Positions 8,942-18,931 of a DNA stretch of 64,000 nt are shown here, piece by piece (positions within the stretch are counted from its first letter, which is position 1; every line of letters starts with the position of its first letter). The stretch spans positions 2,666,001-2,730,000 of the forward strand of contig OY970321.1 in assembly GCA_963716735.1 (NCBI GenBank), in the 5' to 3' direction. This stretch comes from VRUE01 sp963716735. Lineage in GTDB: Bacteria > Actinomycetota > Thermoleophilia > Solirubrobacterales > 70-9. The notes under the pieces were generated by a model that had not been told where the DNA came from, made no database searches, and saw only the letters and a program-made list of their open reading frames with translations. The position numbers and the translations under genes are program-made.

Positions 8942-10141
8942 GTGCCAGCCTCGGTCGAAGCCCTCCTCGCCTTCCTCCTCGCGGGGATCCTCGCCCTGTT
9001 GCTGGTGCCGGTCACCGACCGGGTTGCCCGACGCATCGGCGCGATCGACGTCCCCGACGACCAGCGCTCGCTGCACGCCGCGCCGACGCCGCGCCTGGGG
9101 GGGCTGGCGATCTTTGCCGCAGTGCTCGTCGCGGCGCTGATCTGGCTGCCCTGGGATGCAGAGACGCAGGCGATCGTCGCCGGTGCGGCGCTGATCACCG
9201 TCGTCGGCATGCTCGACGACATCTACGAGCTCGGCGCGGCGCCAAAGCTGCTCGGCCAGACCGTGGCGGTGATCGTGCCGGTGTCGGCGGGCGTGACGGT
9301 GGACAGCTTCACCGTCCCCTTCCTCGGCCAGCTCAACCCCGGCTCGGTCGAACTATTGGGCCTGCCCGGCGGCGGCTCGATCGACCTCGGCGACGTCGGC
9401 ACGACGATCGGCATCGTCGCGATGATCAACGTGATCAACCTGATCGACGGGGTCGACGGGTTGGCCGCGGGGGTCTGCGTGATCTCCGGCGCCGCCCTCG
9501 CGGTGATCGCCCTTTCGCTAGACCGAAACGCCGCCGGCGTGTTGGCAGCGCTTACCGCCGGCGCCGCGCTTGGCTTCCTCCGCCACGGCTTTCCGCCGGC
9601 CAGCACCTTCATGGGGGACACGGGCTCCAACCTGCTCGGCTTCCTGCTCGGCGTGGTGGCGGTACAGGGAGCGCTGAAGACCAATGCCGTCATCGCTCTC
9701 TTCCTGCCCCTGATCGTCCTCACCGTGCCGATCCTCGATACCGGCTTCGTCGTCGCCAAGCGGCTCAAATACGGCCGGCCGGTCTACAAAGCCGACCGCT
9801 GGCACTTCCACCATCGGATGGCCGACATCGGCTTCTCACAGCGACGCACCCTGGCTTACCTCTACGGCTGGACCTTTGTGATGGCCGCGCTTGCCCTAGC
9901 ACTGCGCTTCGTCCCCTACAGCGATGACCACGGCAACTTCGATCCCCTTTGGACCGCGGTGGTCGCCATCTTTGGCCTACTCGCTCTGGCGGCCAGCGTC
10001 TATCTGGTTTACGTGCTGGAGATCCTCAAGCTGCGTCGTTTCGGCCGCGTAGATCCACAGACCGGCGAGTTCGGCGTCGTCGACCCCGAGACCGGCGAGT
10101 TCGAGGCAATCTTGCCGGCCGACGAGAGCCCCTCCCGGTAG
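8942..10141 (+). CDS. MraY/WecA/TagO-family undecaprenyl-phosphate glycosyl-1-phosphate transferase
   Basis: The multispanning membrane enzyme transfers HexNAc-1-phosphate from a UDP-sugar to undecaprenyl phosphate. It has 399 residues from a GTG start. The Mg-binding pair is in GMLDDIYEL (Asp92, Asp93). NLIDGVDGL (166-174), MGDTGSN (224-230) and the HFHHRM box (288-293) are the cytoplasmic loop motifs of the WecA/TagO branch, not MraY. A C-terminal tail after the last membrane segment holds two near repeats, VDPQTGEFG and VDPETGEFE. The final codons and the TAG stop lie inside the left arm of the palindromic element 10127-10237. Confidence 0.9.
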   Translation: MPASVEALLAFLLAGILALLLVPVTDRVARRIGAIDVPDDQRSLHAAPTPRLGGLAIFAAVLVAALIWLPWDAETQAIVAGAALITVVGMLDDIYELGAAPKLLGQTVAVIVPVSAGVTVDSFTVPFLGQLNPGSVELLGLPGGGSIDLGDVGTTIGIVAMINVINLIDGVDGLAAGVCVISGAALAVIALSLDRNAAGVLAALTAGAALGFLRHGFPPASTFMGDTGSNLLGFLLGVVAVQGALKTNAVIALFLPLIVLTVPILDTGFVVAKRLKYGRPVYKADRWHFHHRMADIGFSQRRTLAYLYGWTFVMAALALALRFVPYSDDHGNFDPLWTAVVAIFGLLALAASVYLVYVLEILKLRRFGRVDPQTGEFGVVDPETGEFEAILPADESPSR

Positions 10142-10237
10142 GGGTGGAACGTCTTGTACTTTTTCTGCGGTGGGGCTCGCGGACAGCAGATGACTGTCTT
10201 CAGAAAAAGTTAAGTGGAACCCCTGCCGGGAGGGGCT
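10127..10237 (-). repeat. Dispersed palindromic element, family 1, copy a
   Basis: A 111-bp imperfect palindrome. Arms 10127-10144 and 10220-10237 (AGCCCCTCCCGGTAGGGG and its complement) differ at one position. The inner sequences are asymmetric: CGTCTTGTACTTTTTC on the left and GAAAAAGTTAAGTGG on the right. The same core occurs at 33674-33788 and 51997-52120 in the opposite orientation, so this copy is on the minus strand. The left arm contains the TAG stop of the WecA-like gene, and TTTT follows the right arm, so it could act as a transcription terminator ahead of the ATP synthase operon. Confidence 0.85.
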
Positions 10238-10266
10238 TTTAACGCCTCGGCAGACTTTGTGCGAGG

Positions 10267-10296
10267 TTGTGACAAGCCTCACGAACTGGCTCTAGA
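10267..10296 (+). promoter_or_regulatory. Candidate promoter with dyad for the ATP synthase operon
   Basis: TTGTGA (10267-10272) and TCTAGA (10291-10296) are separated by 18 nt, a plausible sigma-70-type pair. The -35 side overlaps a dyad, GAGG-TTGTGACAA-CCTC (about 10264-10280), that could be an operator. A second -10-like TATAGT lies at 10321-10326 without a good -35. The gap between 10238 and the first start at 10373 holds no gene. Assignment is weak without a mapped transcription start. Confidence 0.3.
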
Positions 10297-10372
10297 AAGC
10301 CGATCGTCGACCCTTTCGGATATAGTCGCTCGTCCGCCCACTCACTGTGAGACGGGCGGCTGTTGCAGACTT

Positions 10373-10744
10373 ATGTCTCCTCCCAAGCATGTCGATCTCC
10401 TGGCGCTAGCCGCCGCCCTCGCCGTGTTCGTGCTCGGTGGGCTGCCCCTGCTCGGCTACGCCGTAGCCGCCGCGGCTTGGCTCGCCCAGCGCGGGATCCA
10501 GGTGCTGGCGGGACGCCGCACTGCTGCCGAATTGATAGCCGGCAACCGCCAGCGGGCGATGGGGTTCGTCGCGGCGTCCACGCTCGGCCGCGTCTGGCTG
10601 ATGGTCACCGCGGTGCTACTCGGCGGCATCGCCGACCGCGAAGTGGGCCTGTCCGCCGCCGTGCTGCTGCTCGTCCTCTTCACGATCTCCTTTGCCGCTC
10701 AGGGACTCGTTCACCTCTTCGAGCCCGAAGGCCAGGCCGGATGA
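10373..10744 (+). CDS. AtpI-like small membrane protein, first gene of the ATP synthase operon
   Basis: The product has 123 residues with about four hydrophobic segments and a short C-terminal tail (HLFEPEGQAG). Sequence similarity to AtpI is weak; the call rests on size, topology and position, directly before atpB with ATGA stop/start overlap (10741-10744). AtpI-type proteins are thought to help assemble the c-ring or support Mg2+ uptake for the synthase. Starts upstream in frame exist, but ATG 10373 follows the palindrome and the candidate promoter. It could also be an unrelated small membrane protein. Confidence 0.65.
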   Translation: MSPPKHVDLLALAAALAVFVLGGLPLLGYAVAAAAWLAQRGIQVLAGRRTAAELIAGNRQRAMGFVAASTLGRVWLMVTAVLLGGIADREVGLSAAVLLLVLFTISFAAQGLVHLFEPEGQAG

Positions 10745-11649
10745 AGACGAAAACCAAAGTCTTTATCGGGATCGGCGCCTACTTCGCGGTCGCGATCCTG
10801 ATGCTGCTGATCTTCGGCAGCTCCGGTAAAGACGAATCGTTCCAGCCGCAGAACGAGTTCAAGCTCGAACCGTGGATCACGCTCGAACTCGCGGGCATCG
10901 ACCTGAGCATCAACAAGGCGGTGCTCTACCTGGTCCTGGCGAGCGCGCTGACGATCTTCGTCATGGTCTGGATCTCGCGCCGCATGGCGCAGAAGCCGAA
11001 CCGGGTGCAGACGGCGATCGAGGTCGCCTACGACATGACCAAGAACACGATCACCGGCGGCAACCTCGAGCCGAAGATGGCTTCGCGCTGGTTCCCCTTC
11101 CTGGCCGCGCTCTTCTTCTGGATCTGGTTCTCGAACATGCTCGGCTTCCTGCCGCTGCCGACCAACACCGAGCACGCGGTCAACGTCTTCGGCCTGGAAA
11201 TCCCCTCCTTCGCGATCTACGCGGCGACCGCCAACCTCTCGATCCCGTTGGTCCTCACCCTGGTCGTCTGGCTCTCCTACCACTACGAAGGAGTCCGGTC
11301 CAAGGGCCTCATCCCCTACCTGGCGAGCTGGCTGCCGCCGGGGCTGGAGGAGATGAACCCGATCGGCAAGGCATTCATCTTCGTGATCGAGGCGATCTCG
11401 CACTTCGCCCGCCTGATCTCGCTCTCGGTGCGACTCTTCGCCAACATCCTCGCCGGCCATCTGCTCTTGCTCTTCATGGGCGGTGGGTTGGCGGTGCTGC
11501 TCGGGATCGCCGCGCTCGGCGCGCTCACCTTCCCCCTCGCATTCTTCTTCTTCGTGCTTGAGGTCGGCCTTATCGCGACCCTTCAGGCATTTATCTTCTC
11601 GACCCTCACCGCGATCTACCTTGGCGGAGCGACCTCCGCCAGCCACTAG
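10741..11649 (+). CDS. atpB: F0F1 ATP synthase subunit a
   Basis: Subunit a forms the proton half-channels next to the c-ring. The product has 302 residues with a hydrophobic N-terminal segment (about 7-25) and five further membrane helices. The essential arginine is R231 in ISLSVRLFANILAGH, and the conserved NMLGFLPLP loop is at 132-140. ATG overlaps the upstream stop (ATGA). The remaining synthase genes follow on the same strand with short gaps, in the standard order a-c-b-delta-alpha-gamma-beta-epsilon. Confidence 0.96.
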   Translation: MKTKTKVFIGIGAYFAVAILMLLIFGSSGKDESFQPQNEFKLEPWITLELAGIDLSINKAVLYLVLASALTIFVMVWISRRMAQKPNRVQTAIEVAYDMTKNTITGGNLEPKMASRWFPFLAALFFWIWFSNMLGFLPLPTNTEHAVNVFGLEIPSFAIYAATANLSIPLVLTLVVWLSYHYEGVRSKGLIPYLASWLPPGLEEMNPIGKAFIFVIEAISHFARLISLSVRLFANILAGHLLLLFMGGGLAVLLGIAALGALTFPLAFFFFVLEVGLIATLQAFIFSTLTAIYLGGATSASH

Positions 11650-11667
11650 AAAAGGAGCCTGTTCTCA

Positions 11668-11934
11668 ATGGATCTGTCCCCTGTAGTCGCCGCGATCTCC
11701 GATGAAGGGATCGAATCAGCCGGCAAGGCAATCGCCCTTGGCGTCGGCGCCGGCCTCGGCTCGATCGGCGCCGGTATCGGCATTGGCTTCATCTTCGGCA
11801 AGGAGATCGAGTCGGTTGCCCGTCAGCCCGAGATGAAAGACGAGCTGCAGAGCATCCGCTGGCTCGGCTTCGCGCTGACCGAGGCGGTCGCCTTCTACAC
11901 CTTCATCTTCGGCTTGATCGCCTTCTTCCTCTAG
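11668..11934 (+). CDS. atpE: F0F1 ATP synthase subunit c
   Basis: The proteolipid of the rotor ring has 88 residues and forms a two-helix hairpin. The first helix carries the glycine pattern GVGAGLGSIGAGIGIG (25-40). The polar loop is SVARQPEMKDEL. The ion-carrying acidic residue is E72 in FALTEAVAFYTFIFG. No Na+ signature (Gln in helix 1 with Glu-Ser/Thr in helix 2) is seen, so it is probably proton-driven. A good ribosome site, AAAAGGAG, lies at 11649-11656. Confidence 0.96.
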   Translation: MDLSPVVAAISDEGIESAGKAIALGVGAGLGSIGAGIGIGFIFGKEIESVARQPEMKDELQSIRWLGFALTEAVAFYTFIFGLIAFFL

Positions 11935-11943
11935 GCCGGTCAC

Positions 11944-12534
11944 GTGGAGCTCTTTGGCCACATAGCGGGATTGATCCCACTCGCGGCAGAGGCCGCGCAC
12001 GGCGCCGAGGAGGAAGGCGGCAGCTTCCTGGTCTCACCGGGCCTCGGCCTGATGATCTGGACGCTGGTCCTCTTCCTCTTCACGATGTGGGTGTTGAGCA
12101 AGGTCGCCTTCCCGAAAATCCAGGAGGCGCTCGACAAGCGCGCCAAGACGATCGCCGAGTCGATCGAGGCGGCGGAACGGCAGCGCAAGGAGTCCGACGA
12201 GCTGCTCGAGGAGTATCGGGGCCGGCTCGCCGAGGCCCGCGAGCAGGCGGACGACATCATGGCCCGTGCCCGCAAGGCGGCGGAAACCGCCGAAGCGGAG
12301 GCGACCACCTCCGGCAAGGAGAAACGCGAGGAGCTGGTCGCGGCTGCCACGCGCGACATCGAAGCCGAGACGCGGCGTTCGCTGCAGCAGATCCGCAAGG
12401 AGGTCGCCGATCTGACCGTGCTGGCCACCGAGAAGGTGACCCGTAAGAGCCTCACCCCCGACGATCAGCGTCGTCTGGTCGAGGAGGCGCTCAGCGAGGT
12501 CGACTTCACCAGCCTTTCGGGGGCGGAGAGCTAG
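11944..12534 (+). CDS. atpF: F0F1 ATP synthase subunit b
   Basis: The peripheral stalk subunit has 196 residues from GTG 11944. An N-terminal acidic segment (AAHGAEEEGGSF) precedes one membrane helix (about 36-54, GLMIWTLVLFLFTMWVLSKV). The rest is a long charged amphipathic helix rich in Ala, Glu, Lys and Arg (for example ESIEAAERQRKESDELLEEY), as in other b subunits. It begins 9 nt after atpE and ends 2 nt before atpH. Confidence 0.93.
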   Translation: MELFGHIAGLIPLAAEAAHGAEEEGGSFLVSPGLGLMIWTLVLFLFTMWVLSKVAFPKIQEALDKRAKTIAESIEAAERQRKESDELLEEYRGRLAEAREQADDIMARARKAAETAEAEATTSGKEKREELVAAATRDIEAETRRSLQQIRKEVADLTVLATEKVTRKSLTPDDQRRLVEEALSEVDFTSLSGAES

Positions 12535-12536
12535 CG

Positions 12537-13070
12537 ATGCCCGAGGCAGCTCGCGTATACGCCGAGGCGCTCTTCGAAGTTGCCAGGGAGAAAGGCAAGC
12601 TCGACGCGATCGGCACCGATCTCGTCCAGTTCGTCGATGCCGTCGAAGGCGATCGCGATCTGCAGGTCTTCTTCTTCAGCCCGCACTTCTCCTCGGCGGA
12701 GAAGATCGAGGGGCTGGGGCGAGCGGTCAGCGGCGCCGACTCGGAGCTGGTCAATTTCCTCGAGCTGCTGGTCGAGAAGGGCCGGATGACCGAGATCTTC
12801 CGCATGCGCCGCGAACTCGAAAAATTGTGGAAGGTGGAGAACAAGCGGATCGACGTGACCGTGACCAGCGCGGTCGAGCTGGACCCGGCCGTTGTGTCCA
12901 AGGTCGGCGAGGAGATCGAGCGGCAGACCGGCCAGAGGGTCGAGCTGGCCAGTCGCGTCGACGGCGAGATCCTCGGCGGCATCGTCCTGCAGGTCGGAAA
13001 CATGGTGCTCGACGCGAGCATCCGCAGTCGCCTGGAGAAACTTCGAAAGAGCGTCGCCCAAGCGGCGTAA
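12537..13070 (+). CDS. atpH: F0F1 ATP synthase subunit delta
   Basis: The 177-residue product joins F1 to the peripheral stalk. It has the delta/OSCP pattern: an N-terminal six-helix domain starting with ARVYAEALFEVAREKGKL and a C-terminal segment with VTVTSAVELDP and VDGEILGGIVLQVGNMVLD. The final helix IRSRLEKLRKSV is typical. The size and position between b and alpha agree. It is the standalone delta form, not the b-delta fusion of mycobacteria. Confidence 0.93.
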   Translation: MPEAARVYAEALFEVAREKGKLDAIGTDLVQFVDAVEGDRDLQVFFFSPHFSSAEKIEGLGRAVSGADSELVNFLELLVEKGRMTEIFRMRRELEKLWKVENKRIDVTVTSAVELDPAVVSKVGEEIERQTGQRVELASRVDGEILGGIVLQVGNMVLDASIRSRLEKLRKSVAQAA

Positions 13071-13089
13071 GGAGGCATAGAGCACCCCC

Positions 13090-14730
<1,641 letters not shown>

Positions 14731-14751
14731 CGGCGGGGTCCGCTCTAGACC

Positions 14752-15672
14752 ATGGCCTCGCAGAAGGACGTCAAGAGCCGCATCGCGTCGATTAAGAACA
14801 TCAACAAGATCACGCGGGCGATGGAGATGGTGGCCGCGGCGCGGCTGCGCCGGGCCGAGCAGCGGATCGAGCAGCTGCGGCCCTACGCCCAGGGGATGCG
14901 CAAGCTGACCCGCCGTGCCGCCGAGCAGGCGGGCGGTGTGCCCCGCGTCCCGGTGCTGACCGAGCGCGAGGACGTCAAGCGCGTCGGCATAGTGCTGGTC
15001 ACGGGCGATCGCGGCCTCGCCGGCGCCTTCAACACCAACGTGATCCGCGACGGCCTGCGCCTGCGCGACGAGTGGCGGGAGAAAGGGGCCGAGTCCACTT
15101 TCTCCGCCGTCGGCCGCAAGGGCGTCTCGGCGCTGACCTTCCGCAAACAGGACGTGCGCACCTCCTACGTCGGCTTCACCGACCGGCCCGGTTTCGCCAA
15201 CGCCCGCGAGATCGGCGAGGAGCTGACCGCCCGCTACGTCGACGAGGAGCTGGATCGGGTCGAGCTCGTCTTCAACCGTTACGTCTCGCCCCTCACCCAG
15301 CACGTCTGGCGACAGACCCTGCTTCCCTTGCAGCAGGCCGACGTGATCGGCTCCGGTGCTGAAGACGAGGAAGAGGATGCCGAGGAGACCGAGATCGAGC
15401 AGGCGCACAGCCGGGCTCTGTGGGAGTACGAGCCCGACGCCGAAGAGCTGCTGGCGCAGCTCATCCCGGAGTACGTGAACATCTCGGTCTACCGGGCGCT
15501 GCTCGAGTCCGCTGCCTCTGAGCTGGGGGCCCGGATGACGGCGATGCGAAACGCGGCGGAGAACGCCGAGACGATGATGGACGACCTGACCCTGGAGATG
15601 AACCGGGCCAGACAGGCGGAGATCACCCAGGAGATCCTCGAGGTCGTGGCAGGTGCAGAGGCTCTTGGATAA
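14752..15672 (+). CDS. atpG: F0F1 ATP synthase subunit gamma
   Basis: The rotor shaft subunit has 306 residues. The N-terminal helix SRIASIKNINKITRAMEMVA and the C-terminal helix MTAMRNAAENAETMMDDLTL form the coiled coil and are highly typical. LVTGDRGLAGAFNTNVI is the conserved globular segment. Between them is an acidic insertion, GAEDEEEDAEETEIEQ (about 203-218), in a region where several actinobacterial gammas carry an extra loop. An 83-nt gap separates it from atpD. Confidence 0.95.
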   Translation: MASQKDVKSRIASIKNINKITRAMEMVAAARLRRAEQRIEQLRPYAQGMRKLTRRAAEQAGGVPRVPVLTEREDVKRVGIVLVTGDRGLAGAFNTNVIRDGLRLRDEWREKGAESTFSAVGRKGVSALTFRKQDVRTSYVGFTDRPGFANAREIGEELTARYVDEELDRVELVFNRYVSPLTQHVWRQTLLPLQQADVIGSGAEDEEEDAEETEIEQAHSRALWEYEPDAEELLAQLIPEYVNISVYRALLESAASELGARMTAMRNAAENAETMMDDLTLEMNRARQAEITQEILEVVAGAEALG

Positions 15673-15755
15673 GACGGGAGCGCGAGCGAACAAGCGTGCA
15701 TATCTGATTCTTCGCGCCGTGAGCGAGCGCGACTGTTATCTACGAAAAGGAACCA

Positions 15756-17183
15756 ATGGCTGACACGAACGGAACGAATGTGGGACGGGTCGAGCAGGTG
15801 ACCGGCGTCGTCGTCGACGCCGTCTTCCCCGACCAGCTGCCGGAGATCAACTCGGCGGTGCGCATCGAGATGGCCGGCGACGAGGATCGCGAGGCGACCG
15901 AGCTGGTCTGCGAGGTCCAGCAGCACCTCGGCGACGACCGAGTCCGCACCGTGGCGATGGACGCCACCGACGGCCTCCAGCGCGGCGACAAGGTGATCGA
16001 CACCGGCGGGCCGATTTCCGTGCCGGTCGGCGACGCGACTCTCGGCCGCATCTTCAATCTGCTCGGCGAGCCGATCGACAACGGCGAGCCGATCGAGGCG
16101 GGGGAGCGCTGGCCGATCCATCGTTCCGCGCCCCAGGCCTCCGACCTCGCCCCGACCCAAGAGATCCTCGAGACCGGGATCAAGGTGATCGATCTTCTCG
16201 CGCCCTACGCCAAGGGCGGCAAGGTCGGGCTCTTCGGCGGCGCCGGCGTCGGCAAGACCGTTTTGATCCAGGAGCTGATCCGTTCGATCGCCGAGGAGCA
16301 CGAGGGCCTCTCCGCCTTCTGCGGCGTCGGCGAGCGCTCGCGCGAGGGCAACGACCTCTGGCTCGAGATGAAAGAGTCGGGCGTGATCGACAAAACGATG
16401 CTCGTCTTCGGCCAGATGAACGAGCCCCCGGGTGCCCGCCTTCGCGTCGCCCTCTCCGGGCTGACGATGGCCGAGTACTACCGCGAGCAGGGTGGCCAGG
16501 ACGTGCTGCTCTTCATCGACAACATCTTCCGCTTCGTCCAGGCGGGCTCCGAGGTCTCGGCGCTGCTCGGCCGCATGCCCTCCGCCGTCGGCTACCAGCC
16601 GACGCTGGAGACCGAGATGGGCGAATTGCAGGAGCGGATCACCTCGACCGAGCGCGGCTCGGTCACCTCGGTGCAGGCGGTCTACGTACCGGCCGACGAC
16701 TTCACCGACCCGGCTCCCGCATCGGTGTTCGCCCACCTCAACGCCACCACGGCGCTCTCGCGGGCGATTTCCGAGAAAGGGATCTACCCGGCTGTCGACC
16801 CGCTCGACTCGAGCTCGACGATCCTCAAGCCCGACGTCGTCGGCGAGGATCACTACCGCACCGCGACCGAGGTCCAGGAGGTGCTGCAGCGCTACAAGGA
16901 GCTCCAGGACATCATCGCCATCCTTGGCATCGACGAGCTCTCCGACGAGGACAAGCAGACCGTCTCGCGGGCACGCAAGATCGAGCGCTTCCTCTCGCAG
17001 CCGTTCTTCGTCGCCGAACAGTTCACCGGTCGCGCCGGCGAGTTCGTGCCGGTGGCCGAGACGGTGCGCGGCTTCCGCGAGATCCTCGACGGCGAGCACG
17101 ACGACCTGCCCGAGGGCGCCTTCTACATGCAGGGCTCGATCGACCAGGTCACCTCGAACGCCGGCTCGGCGGCGGCCGCCTAG
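15756..17183 (+). CDS. atpD: F0F1 ATP synthase subunit beta
   Basis: The catalytic subunit has 475 residues. The P-loop GGAGVGKT is at 161-168, followed by the catalytic glutamate region GVGERSREGNDL and the Walker B stretch VLLFIDNIFRF. The C-terminal domain contains ERFLSQPFFVAEQFTG, which is almost invariant in the family. AAAAGGAA at 15744-15751 is a clear ribosome site. The gap before it (15673-15755) holds two GC-rich GCGAGCG-type repeats but no gene. Confidence 0.97.
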   Translation: MADTNGTNVGRVEQVTGVVVDAVFPDQLPEINSAVRIEMAGDEDREATELVCEVQQHLGDDRVRTVAMDATDGLQRGDKVIDTGGPISVPVGDATLGRIFNLLGEPIDNGEPIEAGERWPIHRSAPQASDLAPTQEILETGIKVIDLLAPYAKGGKVGLFGGAGVGKTVLIQELIRSIAEEHEGLSAFCGVGERSREGNDLWLEMKESGVIDKTMLVFGQMNEPPGARLRVALSGLTMAEYYREQGGQDVLLFIDNIFRFVQAGSEVSALLGRMPSAVGYQPTLETEMGELQERITSTERGSVTSVQAVYVPADDFTDPAPASVFAHLNATTALSRAISEKGIYPAVDPLDSSSTILKPDVVGEDHYRTATEVQEVLQRYKELQDIIAILGIDELSDEDKQTVSRARKIERFLSQPFFVAEQFTGRAGEFVPVAETVRGFREILDGEHDDLPEGAFYMQGSIDQVTSNAGSAAAA

Positions 17184-17190
17184 GTACAGC

Positions 17191-17604
17191 TTGGCCGGCG
17201 AGAGCAAATTCGAGGTTGAGATCCTCACCCCCGAGGGTGAGGTCTTCAACGGCGAGGTGAGCCAGGTCTCGACCCGCACCGCCGGGGGCGAAATCGGCAT
17301 CCTCGCCAACCACGCGCCGCTGCTGGCGGCGCTGCGGCCGACCGAGCTCCGCCTCTTCACCGGCGACTCCGAGCCGAAGCGCTATGCCCAGGCGCATGGC
17401 TGGCTGCAGGTCTTCGGCAACCATGCCCGCCTGCTCGTCGAGGAGGCGCTGGCGCCGGAGGATCTCGATGCGGGGACGCTCAAAGAGCAGCTTGCGGATG
17501 CCGAGCAGCGGCTCGCCGACGCGGATGACAAGAGCGCCGAGCAGCGGCGAGCACAGAAAGACCGCGACCGCGCGGAAGCGTTTCTGGCTATCGCCCAGGG
17601 ATGA
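17191..17604 (+). CDS. atpC: F0F1 ATP synthase subunit epsilon
   Basis: The 137-residue subunit links gamma to the c-ring and can inhibit ATP hydrolysis. From TTG 17191 it reads KFEVEILTPEGEVFNGEV, then GEIGILANHAPLLAALRP, which is the conserved beta-sandwich pattern; two C-terminal helices follow (LKEQLADAEQRLADADD and RRAQKDRDRAEAFLAIAQG). The frame is open upstream through atpD, but homology starts at the TTG 7 nt after the atpD stop. Its TGA (17602-17604) is directly followed by the palindromic element 17607-17756. Confidence 0.93.
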   Translation: MAGESKFEVEILTPEGEVFNGEVSQVSTRTAGGEIGILANHAPLLAALRPTELRLFTGDSEPKRYAQAHGWLQVFGNHARLLVEEALAPEDLDAGTLKEQLADAEQRLADADDKSAEQRRAQKDRDRAEAFLAIAQG

Positions 17605-17606
17605 GC

Positions 17607-17756
17607 GGGGCGCGTCGGTGCACCTCCGCGGAAATTGATGTCGCTCGGCCCTGCGGGCCTCTGCGACTGAGTTCGAGCGCGGCCTGCGGCCGCGCGATAA
17701 CCAGATTGCATATCGCCGCTTCGCGACATTCCCGCGGAGGTGCACCGACGCGCCCC
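17607..17756. repeat. Long palindrome after atpC (single copy in the window)
   Basis: A perfect 25-bp inverted repeat (17607-17631 against 17732-17756; core CGCGTCGGTGCACCTCCGCG) encloses about 100 bp. The stem continues after a bulge with ATGTCGC/GCGACAT. Inside are small hairpins, including GCGCGGCC-TGC-GGCCGCGC. It begins 2 nt after the atpC stop and is the first part of the 229-bp gap before the M20 peptidase. It has the same nested architecture as families 1 and 2, but no shared core. It could terminate the operon or be an inactive mobile palindrome. Confidence 0.8.
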
Positions 17757-17775
17757 TCAGCCCCAAACCGCAAGA

Positions 17776-17813
17776 TGGACGATTGTGGCCCCAGGAGGGG
17801 GCGCAATCGTCCA
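17776..17813 (+). promoter_or_regulatory. Hairpin in the leader of the M20 peptidase gene
   Basis: TGGACGATTG (17776-17785) pairs perfectly with CAATCGTCCA (17804-17813), and the interior GCCCC/GGGGC adds 5 bp around a short AGGAG loop. The hairpin ends 20 nt before ATG 17834, just before the ribosome site GGGAGAGG. It may be a terminator remnant or a leader structure that affects initiation. No T-tract follows. Confidence 0.55.
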
Positions 17814-17833
17814 ACAAAGGGCGGGAGAGGTCA

Positions 17834-18931
17834 ATGAGCGAGGAGCTGGTTGGGCTTGCTACGCGGTTGATCGGGTACGACACCTCGGAGGCGGATGGGG
17901 TGCTGGAAGCTGCTGGATTCGTCGAGGGGTGGCTGGAAGCGCGGGGGATCGAGGTGGCGACCGAAGAGGTGCGGGGGCTACCGGTACTGAAGGCGGAGGT
18001 TGGGCCCGAGGACGCGCCGACCGTCGTCCTCCATGGGCACCTCGACGTCGTGCCGGGGCAGCCGGGGCAGTTCGATCCCAAGATCGAGGATGAGCGGCTG
18101 TACGGGCGCGGTGCCTATGACATGAAGGCGGCCTTGGCGGCGATGCTGGTCACGACCGCCGCTATGCGGGACTCCGAGCGGGTGCGGGTGCGGCTGGGCA
18201 TCGTCGGCGACGAGGAGTCCGAGGAGGAGGCCGAACGGGGCAGCGATGTGCTCGTCGACGGCGGCTTCGTCGGCGACTTCGCGATCACCGGGGAGCCCAC
18301 CGACCTGCAGATCGGTGTCGAGGCGAAGGGGGTCCTGGCGCTGCGCCTGGAGGTCAGCGGCGTCGCCGCCCACGGCGCGACCCCGTGGCTGGGCGACAAC
18401 GCGGTGCTGAAGGCGCACGACGTTTTCCGCAGTATCGAGTCGCTACCGTTTGCCCGGCACAGTTCGGAGCTGTTCGACCGCCCCTCGATCAATCTCGGCC
18501 GGATCTTGGGCGGCGACGCGCTCAACAAGGTGCCTGACCGATGCGCGATCGACGTCGACATCCGCTACCTGCCCGACCAGGACCCCGAGACCGTGCTCGA
18601 GCAGGTGCGCAGCCTCCCCGACGCCGAGGTCACCCCACTCTTCACAAGGCCGCCGGCCGTCGTCGACCGCGACTCGCCCTTCGTCCAGGGTCTGCGCGAG
18701 GCGGCCTCGGCGCACCACGAGGGGGAGCCGATGAGCGTCGGCCGCGACGGTGCCTCCGACGCCGTTTCCTTCCTGCGCGTGGGCGTGCCGGCGGTCGAGT
18801 TCGGCCCGGTCGGCGAGGGTCATCACGGTCCCGCCGAGTGGGTCTCGATCCCGTCTTTGGTGGCCTACCGGCAGGCGCTCGAAGGATTCCTGCGGGCGAT
18901 TCCAGACCGGCTCGAAGGCCAAGATGATTGA
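17834..18931 (+). CDS. M20-family metallopeptidase/deacylase (ArgE/DapE type)
   Basis: The product is a 365-residue zinc hydrolase of the ArgE/DapE/CPG2 family. Metal ligands are visible in HGHLDVVPG (His and Asp near 68-70), GRGAYDMKAA (bridging Asp), DEESEEE (catalytic Glu pair), GEPTD, and a late His in GPVGEGHHGPAEWV. A dimerisation domain lies between (about 165-280, beginning VEAKGVLALRLEVSG with AHGATPW). The substrate cannot be told from sequence: N-acyl amino acids, succinyl-diaminopimelate or dipeptides are all possible. ATG 17834 has a strong ribosome site, GGGAGAGG. The stop falls at the left edge of palindrome 18928-19081. Confidence 0.88.
   Translation: MSEELVGLATRLIGYDTSEADGVLEAAGFVEGWLEARGIEVATEEVRGLPVLKAEVGPEDAPTVVLHGHLDVVPGQPGQFDPKIEDERLYGRGAYDMKAALAAMLVTTAAMRDSERVRVRLGIVGDEESEEEAERGSDVLVDGGFVGDFAITGEPTDLQIGVEAKGVLALRLEVSGVAAHGATPWLGDNAVLKAHDVFRSIESLPFARHSSELFDRPSINLGRILGGDALNKVPDRCAIDVDIRYLPDQDPETVLEQVRSLPDAEVTPLFTRPPAVVDRDSPFVQGLREAASAHHEGEPMSVGRDGASDAVSFLRVGVPAVEFGPVGEGHHGPAEWVSIPSLVAYRQALEGFLRAIPDRLEGQDD

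Noticed and set aside
15673..15755. Repeat structure in the atpG-atpD gap
   Set aside because: GCGAGCG motifs are direct, short and GC-rich; no extended pairing and no similarity to the palindromic families.
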